A stretch of 64,000 bases of DNA from Palsa-506 sp963755815 (GTDB taxonomy: Bacteria; Actinomycetota; Actinomycetes; Streptosporangiales; Streptosporangiaceae): assembly GCA_963755815.1 (NCBI GenBank), contig CAVWLF010000016.1, positions 38,438-102,437 on the forward strand, written 5' to 3'. How positions within the stretch are numbered: the stretch's first letter is position 1; every line of letters begins with the position of its first letter. A program made the position numbers and the translations under genes. The notes under the pieces are model-generated. The model saw only the letters and a program-made list of their open reading frames with translations. It had not been told where the DNA came from and did no database searches. Below are positions 35,286 to 44,166 of this stretch, in pieces.

Positions 35286-36685
35286 TTGAGGAAATCGGGG
35301 ACGTCGAGCTCGTCGTCCTCCTCAAAGACCACGGACCGGCGACGGGTGGTAGCGGGATCAAAGGTGCGTGCCGCGACCGCGGGCTCGGCCCGCGGCGCTG
35401 AACTGGCCAGGCCCGAGCCCGTCAGCGGCGCGGCCGGAATATCGGCCGGGCGCGGCGATCCGGCGCCGTCGGAGCCGGTGCTCTCCGGCCCGGACCGGCC
35501 CGCGCCGGAGCCGAACGCCGGCGATGCCTGGTCCGGCTCGCCGCCGCTCGCGGTCCGGCCGCTAGCGGCCGGCTTCGCTGTCTCCGCGAACTCGCCGCCG
35601 ACCGCCCGCGAGCCGGCCAGCGCCGCCGCATCCTGGCGATCGGGAGCGGCGCGCCAGCCATCGGCGGCGGCGTGCCCATCGGAGCCGGCGGCGGGGCCCG
35701 GGCTGACGACCGCGCGGCCCGGCCGCGGCCGGGCTACCCGGTTCTCGTCAAATCCGGCCGCGATGACGGTGACCCGGACCTCATCGCCCAGGGCATCGTC
35801 GATGACCGCCCCGAAAATGATGTTGGCATCGGGCGCGGCCGAGTTCGCGACCAGCTGCGCCGCCTCGTTGATCTCGAACAGGCCAAGATCGGAGCCGCCC
35901 TGGATCGACAGCAGCACCCCGTGCGCGCCGTCGATGCTCGCCTCCAGCAGCGGACTGGAGATGGCCATTTCCGCGGCGGCGACGGAACGGTCGTCGCCCC
36001 GGGCCGAGCCGATCCCCATCAGGGCCGAGCCCGCCCCCGACATGACCGACTTCACGTCGGCGAAGTCCAGGTTGATCAGCCCCGGAGTGGTGATCAGGTC
36101 GGTGATCCCCTGGACGCCGGAAAGCAGCACCTGGTCCGCTGCCTTGAACGCGTCGAGCACGCTGACGTGCCGGTCAGAGATGGACAGCAGCCGGTCGTTC
36201 GGGATAACGATCAGCGTGTCGACCTCGTCGCGGAGGCGCTCGATCCCGGTGTCGGCCTGCGCCGCCCGCCGCTTGCCCTCGAAGCCGAAGGGCCGGGTGA
36301 CGACGCCGATCGTGAGCGCGCCGAGCGAGCGGGCCACGTTCGCGACGACGGGCGCCCCGCCGGTGCCCGTCCCGCCGCCCTCCCCGGCGGTGACGAAGAC
36401 CATGTCGGCCCCCTTGAGGACCTCCTCGATCTCCTCGCGGTGGTCTTCGGCGGCCTTGCTGCCGATATCCGGGTTGGCGCCGGCGCCAAGCCCGCGGGTG
36501 AGTTCCCGGCCAACGTCGAGCTTGACATCCGCGTCGCTCATCAGAAGCGCTTGCGCGTCCGTGTTGATCGCGATGAACTCGACGCCCTTGAGCCCCTCGT
36601 CGATCATCCGGTTAACGGCATTGACGCCGCCCCCGCCGATACCGACGACCTTGATGACCGCCAGGTAATTCTGCGGTGCTGCCAC
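35282..36685 (-). CDS. ftsZ: cell-division GTPase FtsZ
   Basis: FtsZ polymerises into the Z ring. The 467-residue protein has the tubulin signature GGGTGTG at 103-109 and the T7 synergy loop NLDFADVKSVM at about 205-215. A Gly/Ala/Pro/Ser-rich variable linker of about 130 residues follows, then the conserved C-terminal peptide DELDVPDFLK, which binds SepF and FtsW. The start is GTG 36685, with GGAAAGG about 9 nt upstream. A 300-bp region with a symmetric inverted repeat lies before it, so ftsZ probably has its own promoter as well as read-through from ftsQ. Confidence 0.98.
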   Translation of the reverse strand: MAAPQNYLAVIKVVGIGGGGVNAVNRMIDEGLKGVEFIAINTDAQALLMSDADVKLDVGRELTRGLGAGANPDIGSKAAEDHREEIEEVLKGADMVFVTAGEGGGTGTGGAPVVANVARSLGALTIGVVTRPFGFEGKRRAAQADTGIERLRDEVDTLIVIPNDRLLSISDRHVSVLDAFKAADQVLLSGVQGITDLITTPGLINLDFADVKSVMSGAGSALMGIGSARGDDRSVAAAEMAISSPLLEASIDGAHGVLLSIQGGSDLGLFEINEAAQLVANSAAPDANIIFGAVIDDALGDEVRVTVIAAGFDENRVARPRPGRAVVSPGPAAGSDGHAAADGWRAAPDRQDAAALAGSRAVGGEFAETAKPAASGRTASGGEPDQASPAFGSGAGRSGPESTGSDGAGSPRPADIPAAPLTGSGLASSAPRAEPAVAARTFDPATTRRRSVVFEEDDELDVPDFLK

Positions 36686-36985
36686 GAGGAGGAACCTTTC
36701 CGCTCGTTTGCGTCTATCGAGTTTCCGCCCGCTGCCTTTCGGCCAGCTGCCTTTACCCGGCCAGGATCAGGGAACCTCCTGCTCAGGAGCTTGCCGAAAT
36801 ACGCCCCCAATAGCATCGGCCGGGCACGTTCCGCGGTTCCAGCGAGTCAACTCTCACCCTCAAGTTGAGATTTAGAGTTATGTCAAGCTGCCGATTGATA
36901 CGGACAGTAGGGTCGTCCGGCACCGGGGTCAACTAACCGGGGGTCAAGCGGCCCGGCGTGTCGCAGCCCGGTTTCCCGCCGCGGC
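36686..36985 (-). other. ftsZ upstream region, non-coding
   Basis: This gap of 300 bp between ftsQ and ftsZ is the longest inside the cluster. It holds the inverted repeat at 36849-36879 and two TTGAC-type -35 candidates on the minus strand (12-37 bp apart from the repeat centre). It also holds a short direct repeat of GGGGTCAA near 36927 and 36944. No reading frame with coding bias was seen. Confidence 0.6.
36849..36879. promoter_or_regulatory. symmetric inverted repeat upstream of ftsZ (candidate operator)
   Basis: A nested dyad is centred on 36864. Outer arms AACTCT (36849-36854) and AGAGTT (36874-36879) flank a perfect inner dyad CTCAAgTTGAG (36859-36869), with equal 4-bp spacers on both sides. 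On the minus strand TTGACA (36886-36881) and TTGACT (36850-36845) touch its two ends. It lies 164-194 bp upstream of the ftsZ start. The binding protein is unknown. Confidence 0.5.
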
Positions 36986-37873
36986 TCATCGCCCGGTCAC
37001 GGGCGTCTGCGGATCACTGACGTCGTAGTAGCGCGCACGCCCGCGCATCAGGATCGCGAGTTCCCTCGCCTTGGCCGCTCGCTGGCCGGTTCCGCCCCAG
37101 ACGATGGTGATCCCGCCGCGGAGCCGGAGGGTCACCGTATCCGCGTCCGGCGCGTCGATGGTCCGGACCGAGTTCGCCAGCCGCACGGGCAGTTCGCGCA
37201 GGACGCCGGCCGCGGCCAGGACGGCCGGGCTGCCGCGCAGCGAGGAGGGCAACGCCGCGGCGGGCGGGTGCAGAACCGGCATCCCGTGCGGCCGCCTGGC
37301 CGCCTGCCGGAGGATCACGCCGAATTTATCGATCAGCTCGTAGCCGCCGCCGTGCGGCACGGCGAGCACGGCCGTGCGTTCCTGCACCGAGATCACGATC
37401 TTGTCCGGCCAGGCCCGGCGGACCTGCGCGGACTGCACGAGGGTGACCTGCTCGACCCGGCGGGCCACGGTGGCCAGGTTGACCCGGACCAGCGGGGTGC
37501 CCAGCCGGATGCCCGCATCGGCGATCACCTCGGCCCGCGACACGGCGGCCGGCCCGGTGACCTCCACCGAGCGGACGACCAGGAACTTGGAGCCGAGCAG
37601 GGCCCAGGCCGTCCCGGCCAGGATGGCCACGATCGCGACCCCGAAGAAGGCCACCTTCCACGGATCCCGCCGCCGCGGCAGTGCCGCCCCCGCCCCGGTA
37701 CCACCCGGCGCGGCACCGGCCGGTGGCGCATCGCCCGGCGCGGCACCACCCGGCGCGGTATCGGCCAGCGCGGTACCGGCCGATGGGGCATTACCCGGCG
37801 CGGCATCACCTGCGGCCGGTCCGGCCGCGGGCAGGTCCGCGGGCGGCCGTGCGGCGCCGCGGCGGCGGATCAC
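36986..37873 (-). CDS. ftsQ: cell-division protein FtsQ/DivIB
   Basis: FtsQ is a bitopic divisome protein. The 295 residues comprise a cytoplasmic Ala/Pro/Gly-rich tail of about 70 residues built from APG-type repeats, one membrane helix (VAFFGVAIVAILAGTAWALL) and the POTRA domain (FLVVRSVEVTGPAAVSRAEVIADAGIRLGTPLVRVN). The extracytoplasmic beta domain follows. The GTG start overlaps the murC stop by 4 bp. Confidence 0.95.
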   Translation of the reverse strand: MIRRRGAARPPADLPAAGPAAGDAAPGNAPSAGTALADTAPGGAAPGDAPPAGAAPGGTGAGAALPRRRDPWKVAFFGVAIVAILAGTAWALLGSKFLVVRSVEVTGPAAVSRAEVIADAGIRLGTPLVRVNLATVARRVEQVTLVQSAQVRRAWPDKIVISVQERTAVLAVPHGGGYELIDKFGVILRQAARRPHGMPVLHPPAAALPSSLRGSPAVLAAAGVLRELPVRLANSVRTIDAPDADTVTLRLRGGITIVWGGTGQRAAKARELAILMRGRARYYDVSDPQTPVTGR

Positions 37874-39306
37874 CAGCCCCCGCCCGCCCGGGCCCGCAGC
37901 GCCGCCAGGATCAGCGGCCCGAGGCCGGTCACGTCGCCCGCGCCCATGGTCAGCACGAGGTCACCCGGCTTGGCCAGGCTGGCGATGACCGCGGGGACCT
38001 CGCCGCGGTCCGGCACGTACAGCGCGCCGCCGGGGACGGCGGCGGCGATCAGGTTCCCGGTCACGCCGGGCTCGGGATCCTCCCTGGCCGCGTACACATC
38101 GAGCACGACCGCCTCGTCCGCCAGCCCGAGCGAGGCGGCGAACTCGGCCGCGAAGATCCGGGTCCGGCTGTACAGGTGCGGCTGGAATACCGCGATGACC
38201 CGGCCGCCGGCCGCCACGTCCCGGGCGGCCGTGAGGTCCGCCGCCAGCTCCGTGGGGTGGTGCGCGTAGCTGTCCAGCACCCGCACGCCGTCGGCCTCGC
38301 CCTTGGGCTCCATCCGGCGGCGCGCCCCGCCGTAAGCGGCGAGCCCGGCCGCGGCCTGATCAGGCGGATAGCCGAGCTCGATCGCCACGGCCAGCGCCGC
38401 CGCCGCGTTCAGGGCGTTGTGCCGGCCCGGTACCCGGATGCGCACGCCGATGCCGCCGGGGACGCTGACCCGAGCCCGCGGCCCCGGCGTGACCGTCGCC
38501 ACGGTGGCCATGCCGCGGGCGGTCACGTCGCCGAGCTGGTAATCAGCGCCGTCCGCCGCGCCGTAGGTTCGCACCCGCACCGGGAGGTCACTGGCCGCCG
38601 CGGCCAGCGCGCCCGCGCCCGGGTCGTCGGCGCAGGCCACGAGCACCCCGCCGGCGCTGATTCTGGCCGCGAAGGCCAGGAAGGCGGCCTCGATCTCGGC
38701 CAGGCTGCCGTAGTTGTCCAGGTGGTCGGCCTCGATGCAGGTCACCACGGCGGCCTGCGGCGAGAGCATGAGGAAGGACCCGTCACTCTCGTCCGCCTCG
38801 GCGATGAAGTCCTGGCCGCGGCCGTCGGCGGCGCCGAGTCCGGTCTCGGCCAGGATGCCGCCGATGACGTAGGACGGGTCGGCGCCGCAGCTGCGCAGGA
38901 TGGTGGTGAGCATCGACGTGGTGGTCGTCTTGCCGTGGGTACCCGCGATGGCGATACCGCGCCGGCCGAGCATGGCCGATCCGAGCGCCGCCGCCCGGTG
39001 CAGCACCCGGATTCCCCGGCGGCGCGCCTCGGCCAGTTCCGGGTTATCCGGCCTGATCGCGCTCGATACGACCAGCGTGTCGGCGCCGTCGAGGTTGGCC
39101 GCCGCGTGCCCGACGTGGACGCGCGCGCCGAGCGCGGCGAGTTCATCCAGCAGGTCCGACGGGGCCATGTCGCTCCCGGACACAGCCACTCCCCGGGCCA
39201 GCAGGATGCGCGCGATCCCGGACATGCCCGCTCCGCCGAGGCCGGCGAAATGAACCCGGCCCAGCTCGCCGAGGGTTACCGGCTCTACCGGCGTTACCAG
39301 CGCCAT
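37870..39306 (-). CDS. murC: UDP-N-acetylmuramate-L-alanine ligase
   Basis: MurC adds L-Ala to UDP-MurNAc, the first stem-peptide step. The protein has 478 residues. The Rossmann entry VHFAGLGGAGMSGIARIL is at about 18-34, the ATP loop GTHGKTTTT at 122-130, and EADESDGSF and the Mur ligase C-terminal domain (DSYAHHPTELAADL) follow. It lies 42 bp after murG and overlaps ftsQ. Confidence 0.97.
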   Translation of the reverse strand: MALVTPVEPVTLGELGRVHFAGLGGAGMSGIARILLARGVAVSGSDMAPSDLLDELAALGARVHVGHAAANLDGADTLVVSSAIRPDNPELAEARRRGIRVLHRAAALGSAMLGRRGIAIAGTHGKTTTTSMLTTILRSCGADPSYVIGGILAETGLGAADGRGQDFIAEADESDGSFLMLSPQAAVVTCIEADHLDNYGSLAEIEAAFLAFAARISAGGVLVACADDPGAGALAAAASDLPVRVRTYGAADGADYQLGDVTARGMATVATVTPGPRARVSVPGGIGVRIRVPGRHNALNAAAALAVAIELGYPPDQAAAGLAAYGGARRRMEPKGEADGVRVLDSYAHHPTELAADLTAARDVAAGGRVIAVFQPHLYSRTRIFAAEFAASLGLADEAVVLDVYAAREDPEPGVTGNLIAAAVPGGALYVPDRGEVPAVIASLAKPGDLVLTMGAGDVTGLGPLILAALRARAGGGW

Positions 39307-39348
39307 CAGGCATCTCTCCCGTTCTGGCCGCTCATGCGCTCCGGCCGT

Positions 39349-40458
39349 TCATGACCGGCGCCGGGCCGACCGGCGCGCGCCGCCCTTGATGACCCGCAGC
39401 ACCGCCGCCGCGAGCCGCCGGTCGGCGTCCCCGCGGCCCAGCTCGGCCGCGGCCGCCGACATGGCGGCGACAAGTTCAGGATCAAGGAGCACCGGCAGCA
39501 GCATGTCCCGGATCCAGCCCGGGCTCAGCTCGGCGTCGGCCACGATGAGCCCGCCGCCGCCCTGCTCGATCGGGGCGGCATTCAGCCGCTGCTCGCCGTT
39601 TCCGTGCGGCAGCGGCACGTAGACCGCGGGCAAGCCCACCGCGGTGAGTTCCGCGCAGGTCATCGCGCCGGCGCGGACCAGGGCGAAATCCGCGGCCGCG
39701 TAGGCGAGATCCATCCGGTCGACGTAGGGGACGGTGATATACGGCGCGTCCGGTGACGGCGGGACGGCCTCGACGGCGGCCCGGGGCCCGACGATATGCA
39801 GCACCTGCACGGCCGCATCGCGCAGCACCCCGGCCGCGCCGAGTACCGCCTGGTTGAGGGACCTGGCGCCCTGCGAGCCACCGGTCACGAGCAGCACCGG
39901 CAGGTCGGGCCGGAGGCCGAAATGAGCGCGTGCCTTGTCGCTGAGCGCCAGCCGGTTCAGCCCGGCTATCTCGCGGCGGATCGGGATGCCGATGCAGGTG
40001 GCATGGGCCAGCCTGGTGGCCGGCTGGCCGGTGTACACATGCCTGGTCAGCCGCGCGCCTATCCGGTTGGCCAGCCCCGGGCGGGAATTGGCCTCGTGCA
40101 CGACGATCGGCACGCCGCGGCGCTTCGCCGCCAGGTAGGCCGGCGTCGCGACGTAGCCGCCGAAGCCGACCAGGACCTCCGCATCGCACTGGTCGAGCGC
40201 GGTGGCCGCGGCCCGGACCGCGCCGATCAGCCGTCCGGGCACCGAGAACAGGGCCGGCGTGACGCCGCGCGGCAGCGGGACGGCAGGGATCAGCGCCAGG
40301 TCATAGCCGCGCTGGGGGATCAGCCGGGTCTCCAGCCCGCGCTCGGTGCCCAGGCAGGTGATCGCGATCCGCTGATCGATGCGCCGCAGCGCATCCGCGA
40401 GCGCCAGCGCGGGCTCGATGTGGCCAGCCGTGCCGCCGCCCGCCAGCATCACGCTCAT
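39349..40458 (-). CDS. murG: lipid II synthase MurG (GlcNAc transferase)
   Basis: MurG transfers GlcNAc to lipid I at the inner face of the membrane. It has 369 residues with the N-terminal glycine loop MLAGGGTAGHIEPALALADAL, the membrane-association patch, and the UDP-GlcNAc site in VTGGSQGARSLNQAV and RAGAMTCAELTAVGLPAVYVPLPHGNGEQRLNA. The C-terminus is basic. The gene lies between ftsW and murC with gaps of about 45 bp. Confidence 0.97.
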   Translation of the reverse strand: MSVMLAGGGTAGHIEPALALADALRRIDQRIAITCLGTERGLETRLIPQRGYDLALIPAVPLPRGVTPALFSVPGRLIGAVRAAATALDQCDAEVLVGFGGYVATPAYLAAKRRGVPIVVHEANSRPGLANRIGARLTRHVYTGQPATRLAHATCIGIPIRREIAGLNRLALSDKARAHFGLRPDLPVLLVTGGSQGARSLNQAVLGAAGVLRDAAVQVLHIVGPRAAVEAVPPSPDAPYITVPYVDRMDLAYAAADFALVRAGAMTCAELTAVGLPAVYVPLPHGNGEQRLNAAPIEQGGGGLIVADAELSPGWIRDMLLPVLLDPELVAAMSAAAAELGRGDADRRLAAAVLRVIKGGARRSARRRS

Positions 40459-40503
40459 CGCCAGTTCCTCCGCTCGTTAGCCGCGGGCCGGGCCCGCGCG
40501 CGC

Positions 40504-41784
40504 TCAGTCGGGCCGGCCTGCCAGGCCCAGCCAGCTTAGGATGCGCCGCGGCACCCCGGGGCCAGCAGCGGCCAGGGCCTGGCTGGCGCCGGGCTCCCGC
40601 TTGGCGAAGGACATCAGCATGCCCAGCGCCGCCATGGTCACGATCAGCGACGACAGGCCCTCGGAGACGAGCGGCAGCGGGACCCCGGTGATCGGCAGCA
40701 GGCCGATCACCGCACCGATGTTGACCAGCGCCTGGACCACGATCCAGGCGGTGGCGGCGGCCGCGGCGAGGCGCATGAAGGTATCGGGAACGCGCCGCGC
40801 GATCCGAAGTCCCGCATACGCGAGCCCGCCGTACAGCATGGCCACGCAGAGCGTGCCGACCAGCCCGAGTTCCTCGCCGATAATCGCGAAGATGAAGTCG
40901 GTGGTCGAGTTCGGCACCCAGCCCCATTTCGCCTTGCTCGCGCCGAGCCCGACGCCGAACCAGCCGCCGGAGCCGAGCGCGTACTTGCCCTGCAGCGGCT
41001 GGTAGGCGGCGGCCGACGCCTGGCCCTGCGGGTTAAGGAAGCCGGTGATGCGCTGCATCCGGTAGGGCTCGACGATGATCAGGACGACCAGGACGAAGGC
41101 CATCAGGGCGAGTATCCCGGCGAAGAGCCTGGCCGGCGTGCCGATCACCCAGAGCAGCGCGAGGAAGATGATCAGCAGCAGGAAGGTGGTGCCCAGGTCG
41201 TCGCCGAGCATCACCAGCATGCTGAGGATCCCGGCACCCGGCAGCAGCGGGATCAGCAGCTGGCGCCAGTCGGTGAGCTGGCGGAGTTTCTCCTTGCGGG
41301 CCAGCAGGTCCGCCCCCCACAGCACGAACGCGAGCTTGGCGAACTCGGAGGGCTGCAGCTGCAGCGGGCCCAGCTGCACCCACCGGGCGGCACCGTGATT
41401 GGGCACCCCGATCGTGATGGCCAGCAGCAGGCCGATCACCGAGACCGTCATCAGCGGGTAGGCGGCGGCGCGGAAGACGGCGGGCGACGACCGGGCCGCG
41501 AGCCACATCAGCGGCAGGCCGATGGCGACGCCGAGGAGCTGCTTCTGGAACCCCGCATAGGGCGAGCCGCCGCTGTCCAGGGCCGCCGCCGAGGAGGTGG
41601 ACAGCACCATGACCAGGCCGAGGGCCAGCAGCAGCATGGTGATGCCGAGCACGAGGTAGTAGGACGTGAGCGGGCGGTCAAGCAGCCCGAGGCGGCCGGA
41701 AACCCGGCCCTTGACCCGGGGCAGCCGGGCCGTCCCGCGGCCGGCCAGCGGCGTCGCGCTGCCCGCCGGGCTGACGGTGCTCAC
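40504..41784 (-). CDS. ftsW: SEDS glycosyltransferase FtsW
   Basis: FtsW polymerises septal peptidoglycan together with FtsI. The 426-residue protein has about ten membrane helices. It has typical SEDS segments: WVQLGPLQLQPSEFAKLAFVLW, LGDDLGTTFLLLIIFLALLW, GLGASKAKWGWVPNSTTDFIFAIIGEELGLVG and GVPLPLVSEGLSSLIVTMAALGML. The catalytic Asp candidate lies in the last helix-loop region containing TDFIFAIIGEE. Its GTG start overlaps the murD stop by 4 bp. Confidence 0.97.
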   Translation of the reverse strand: MSTVSPAGSATPLAGRGTARLPRVKGRVSGRLGLLDRPLTSYYLVLGITMLLLALGLVMVLSTSSAAALDSGGSPYAGFQKQLLGVAIGLPLMWLAARSSPAVFRAAAYPLMTVSVIGLLLAITIGVPNHGAARWVQLGPLQLQPSEFAKLAFVLWGADLLARKEKLRQLTDWRQLLIPLLPGAGILSMLVMLGDDLGTTFLLLIIFLALLWVIGTPARLFAGILALMAFVLVVLIIVEPYRMQRITGFLNPQGQASAAAYQPLQGKYALGSGGWFGVGLGASKAKWGWVPNSTTDFIFAIIGEELGLVGTLCVAMLYGGLAYAGLRIARRVPDTFMRLAAAAATAWIVVQALVNIGAVIGLLPITGVPLPLVSEGLSSLIVTMAALGMLMSFAKREPGASQALAAAGPGVPRRILSWLGLAGRPD

Positions 41785-43253
41785 GACGGCCCTGCCAGCC
41801 GCCTGACCGCCGCCGCGAACGCGTCGCCGCGGGCGGGATAGTCACGGAACATGTCGAACGACTGGGCGGCCGGCGCCAGCAGCACCGTGTCACCCGGCCC
41901 GGCCAGCCTGGCCGCGGCGGCCACCACGAGGTCCATGGCTCCAGTGTCGGTGCCGGCGGCCTCCACGACCGGGACATCCGGTGCGTGTCGCGCCAGGGCG
42001 CCCCGGATCCTGGCCCGGTCGGCGCCCAGCAGGACGACCGCGCGCAGCCGCGGCGCGGCCGCGCTGACGAGCTCATCGACGTCCTCGTCCGCGCCCTTGA
42101 ACAGGCCGCCGGCCACCCACACCACGGACGGGTAGGCGGCCAGCGAGGCGGCGGCGGCATGCGGGTTGGTCGCCTTGGAGTCGTCCACGTAGTCCACCTC
42201 GCCGACCCGCGCGACCAGGCTGATCCGGTGCGGATCCGGCCGGAAGGCGGCCAGTCCGGCGGCCACCGCGGCCGGCCCGGCCCCGTAGGCGCGGGCCAGC
42301 GCGGCGGCGGCCAGGGCGTCCGCGACGTTGTGCGGCGCGGCCGGGCGCACGTCGCTGACCGCGGCCAGGGTCACGCCGTCGCCGAAGGCGCGGTCAACCA
42401 GGCAGCCGCCGGAGATGCCGAGCTCGCCGGCCCCGGGGGCACCGAGCCGGAACGCGACCACGGCGGCCGGCTCCCGGGCCATCGCGGCCAGCTCGCCGGA
42501 GCGCGGGTCGTCGGCGTTGTACACGGCGACCGTCCCCGGCGCGTAGATCCGGCCCTTGTCCCGCGCGTAGGAGCCGATGTCGCCGTGCCAGTCGAGATGA
42601 TGGGCGGCGACGTTGAGCACGACCGCGGCGAACGGGCGCAGCGTCGAGCTCCAGTGCAGCTGGAAACTGGATAGCTCGACGGCCATGACCTGGTAGGGCT
42701 CGGGCTCGGCCACCGCGGTCACGACCGACGTGCCGACATTGCCCGCGGCGATGCTGCGGTAGCCTGCGGCGGCGAGCATCGCGGCGAGCATCCGGACCGT
42801 GGTCGTCTTGCCGTTGGTGCCGGTGACCGCCAGCCATTGCTGCCGGGATCCGTCCGGCAGCCGCGGCCGGAGCCGCCAGGCGAGTTCCACGTCGCCGATC
42901 ACCGGCACGCCCGCCGCGCTGGCCGCGGCCAGCAGCGGCGCAGCCGGGTGCCAGCCGGGTGAGGTGACGACGAGGTCGGTGCCCTCCGGCAGCACCTCGG
43001 CCGGCCCGGCCGGGCCATCCCCGAGCAGTACCGTGATGCCGTCGTCCGCGAGTTCCCGGGCCAGTTCGAAGCGCGGCTCGTCGGCGCGCGAATCGACCGC
43101 GGTGACCCTGGCGCCGAGCGCCGCCAGCGTCCTGGCGGCGGGCGGGCCGGATACCCCGAGGCCGGCTACGCACACGCTGAGCCCGGCGAATTCACTGGCC
43201 GGGCTTACGGCCGCCGGGTTCCCCGCGGCACGCCCGCCGTTTTCCTTGCCCAT
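41781..43253 (-). CDS. murD: UDP-N-acetylmuramoylalanine-D-glutamate ligase
   Basis: MurD adds D-Glu to the stem peptide. It has the N-terminal Rossmann VCVAGLGVSGPPAARTLAALGARVTAVDSR, the ATP loop GTNGKTTTVRMLAAML, NVAAHHLDWHG and the C-terminal DDSKATNPHAAAASL. The start is uncertain. ATG 43253 (MGKENGG) and ATG 43271 (MEWFRDMGK) are both possible and neither has a good Shine-Dalgarno sequence. The open frame beyond them overlaps the divergent methyltransferase gene and is not coding. murD is the first minus-strand gene after that interruption, so it needs a promoter of its own here. Confidence 0.95.
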   Translation of the reverse strand: MGKENGGRAAGNPAAVSPASEFAGLSVCVAGLGVSGPPAARTLAALGARVTAVDSRADEPRFELARELADDGITVLLGDGPAGPAEVLPEGTDLVVTSPGWHPAAPLLAAASAAGVPVIGDVELAWRLRPRLPDGSRQQWLAVTGTNGKTTTVRMLAAMLAAAGYRSIAAGNVGTSVVTAVAEPEPYQVMAVELSSFQLHWSSTLRPFAAVVLNVAAHHLDWHGDIGSYARDKGRIYAPGTVAVYNADDPRSGELAAMAREPAAVVAFRLGAPGAGELGISGGCLVDRAFGDGVTLAAVSDVRPAAPHNVADALAAAALARAYGAGPAAVAAGLAAFRPDPHRISLVARVGEVDYVDDSKATNPHAAAASLAAYPSVVWVAGGLFKGADEDVDELVSAAAPRLRAVVLLGADRARIRGALARHAPDVPVVEAAGTDTGAMDLVVAAAARLAGPGDTVLLAPAAQSFDMFRDYPARGDAFAAAVRRLAGPS

Positions 43254-43344
43254 ATCCCTGAACCATTCCATATCCAGGGCGGATAGGCGGGACACCGCGC
43301 GGCGTGTCCGGCATCTCCGGGCGCGCGATGCCGGCCGGGCCGGC

Positions 43345-43362
43345 CGGTGGCACAATCCGGCC
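43345..43362 (+). promoter_or_regulatory. possible leaderless promoter of the methyltransferase gene
   Basis: CACAAT (43351-43356) ends 6 nt before ATG 43363, and no Shine-Dalgarno sequence precedes the ATG. The geometry equals that of the TIGR03085 gene at 6385-6397. The -10 match is weaker because its first base is C. Confidence 0.3.
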
Positions 43363-44145
43363 ATGGGGTCCCAGCCGGAGATATACGCGGCGACCGCGGC
43401 CTACGAGCTGGCCTTCGGCTACCGGGACTTCGCGGCCGAGGTCAGCGCGCTGACCGCGTGGGCCACCGCCGCATCGGGCCGGCCGCCGCGATCCGTGCTC
43501 GAGCTCGCCGCCGGGCCGGCCTGGCACGCCGTGGAGTTCGCCGGCCGCGGCCTGGACGCCGCCGCGCTCGACATCTCGGCCCGGATGTGCGGCCGGGCCC
43601 GCGAGCGCGCCGCGGAGCACGGCATCGCGCTGGCCGTGACCGAGGCCGACATGCGGGATTTCTCCCTGGGCCGGCGTTTCGACCTGGCCATCACCATGCT
43701 CGACTCGACCACCTACCTGCTGGAACTCGATGACATGGTCGCCCACCTGCGGGCCGTCCGCCGCCACCTCAGCGACCACGGCTCGTACATCGTGGAAATG
43801 AGTCACCCGGCGGATTACCTGCTGCCCGCCCGGCGGACGCTGACCGAGTGGAGCGTGGCCGAGGCCGGCCGTCGGGTCAGCGTCCAGTGGGGAAGCGGCC
43901 GCGACTCGATCGATCCGGTCACCCTGATCACCGAGGTCAGCGTCAGCATTGACTACGCCGGCGACGGGGACCGGGTCAGCATCGAGGAGGTCCAGCAGTG
44001 CCGGTTCTGGCCGCCGACCGAGTTCGCCGCCGCGGTCCGGATCGCCGGCGGCCTGGAGGTGGCGGGCCGGTACGGCTCGTTCGACGGGGTGCCGGCCGGC
44101 AGCCCGGTCGCCTGGCGGATGATCACGGTGCTGCGGCGCCGCTGA
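43363..44145 (+). CDS. class I SAM-dependent methyltransferase inserted in the dcw cluster
   Basis: This 260-residue Rossmann-fold methyltransferase has motif I VLELAAGPAWHAVEFAGRG, motif II AALDISARM, the acidic loop EADMRDFSLGRRFDLAITMLDSTTYLL and a C-terminal beta region typical of small-molecule methyltransferases. The substrate is unknown. It is the only plus-strand gene between ftsZ and mraZ and splits mraY from murD. It converges with mraY (22-bp gap) and is divergent from murD. Its G/C bias equals its neighbours', so there is no sign of recent import. Confidence 0.88.
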   Translation: MGSQPEIYAATAAYELAFGYRDFAAEVSALTAWATAASGRPPRSVLELAAGPAWHAVEFAGRGLDAAALDISARMCGRARERAAEHGIALAVTEADMRDFSLGRRFDLAITMLDSTTYLLELDDMVAHLRAVRRHLSDHGSYIVEMSHPADYLLPARRTLTEWSVAEAGRRVSVQWGSGRDSIDPVTLITEVSVSIDYAGDGDRVSIEEVQQCRFWPPTEFAAAVRIAGGLEVAGRYGSFDGVPAGSPVAWRMITVLRRR

Positions 44146-44166
44146 GACGTCCCGGCGGCGGGCCGG

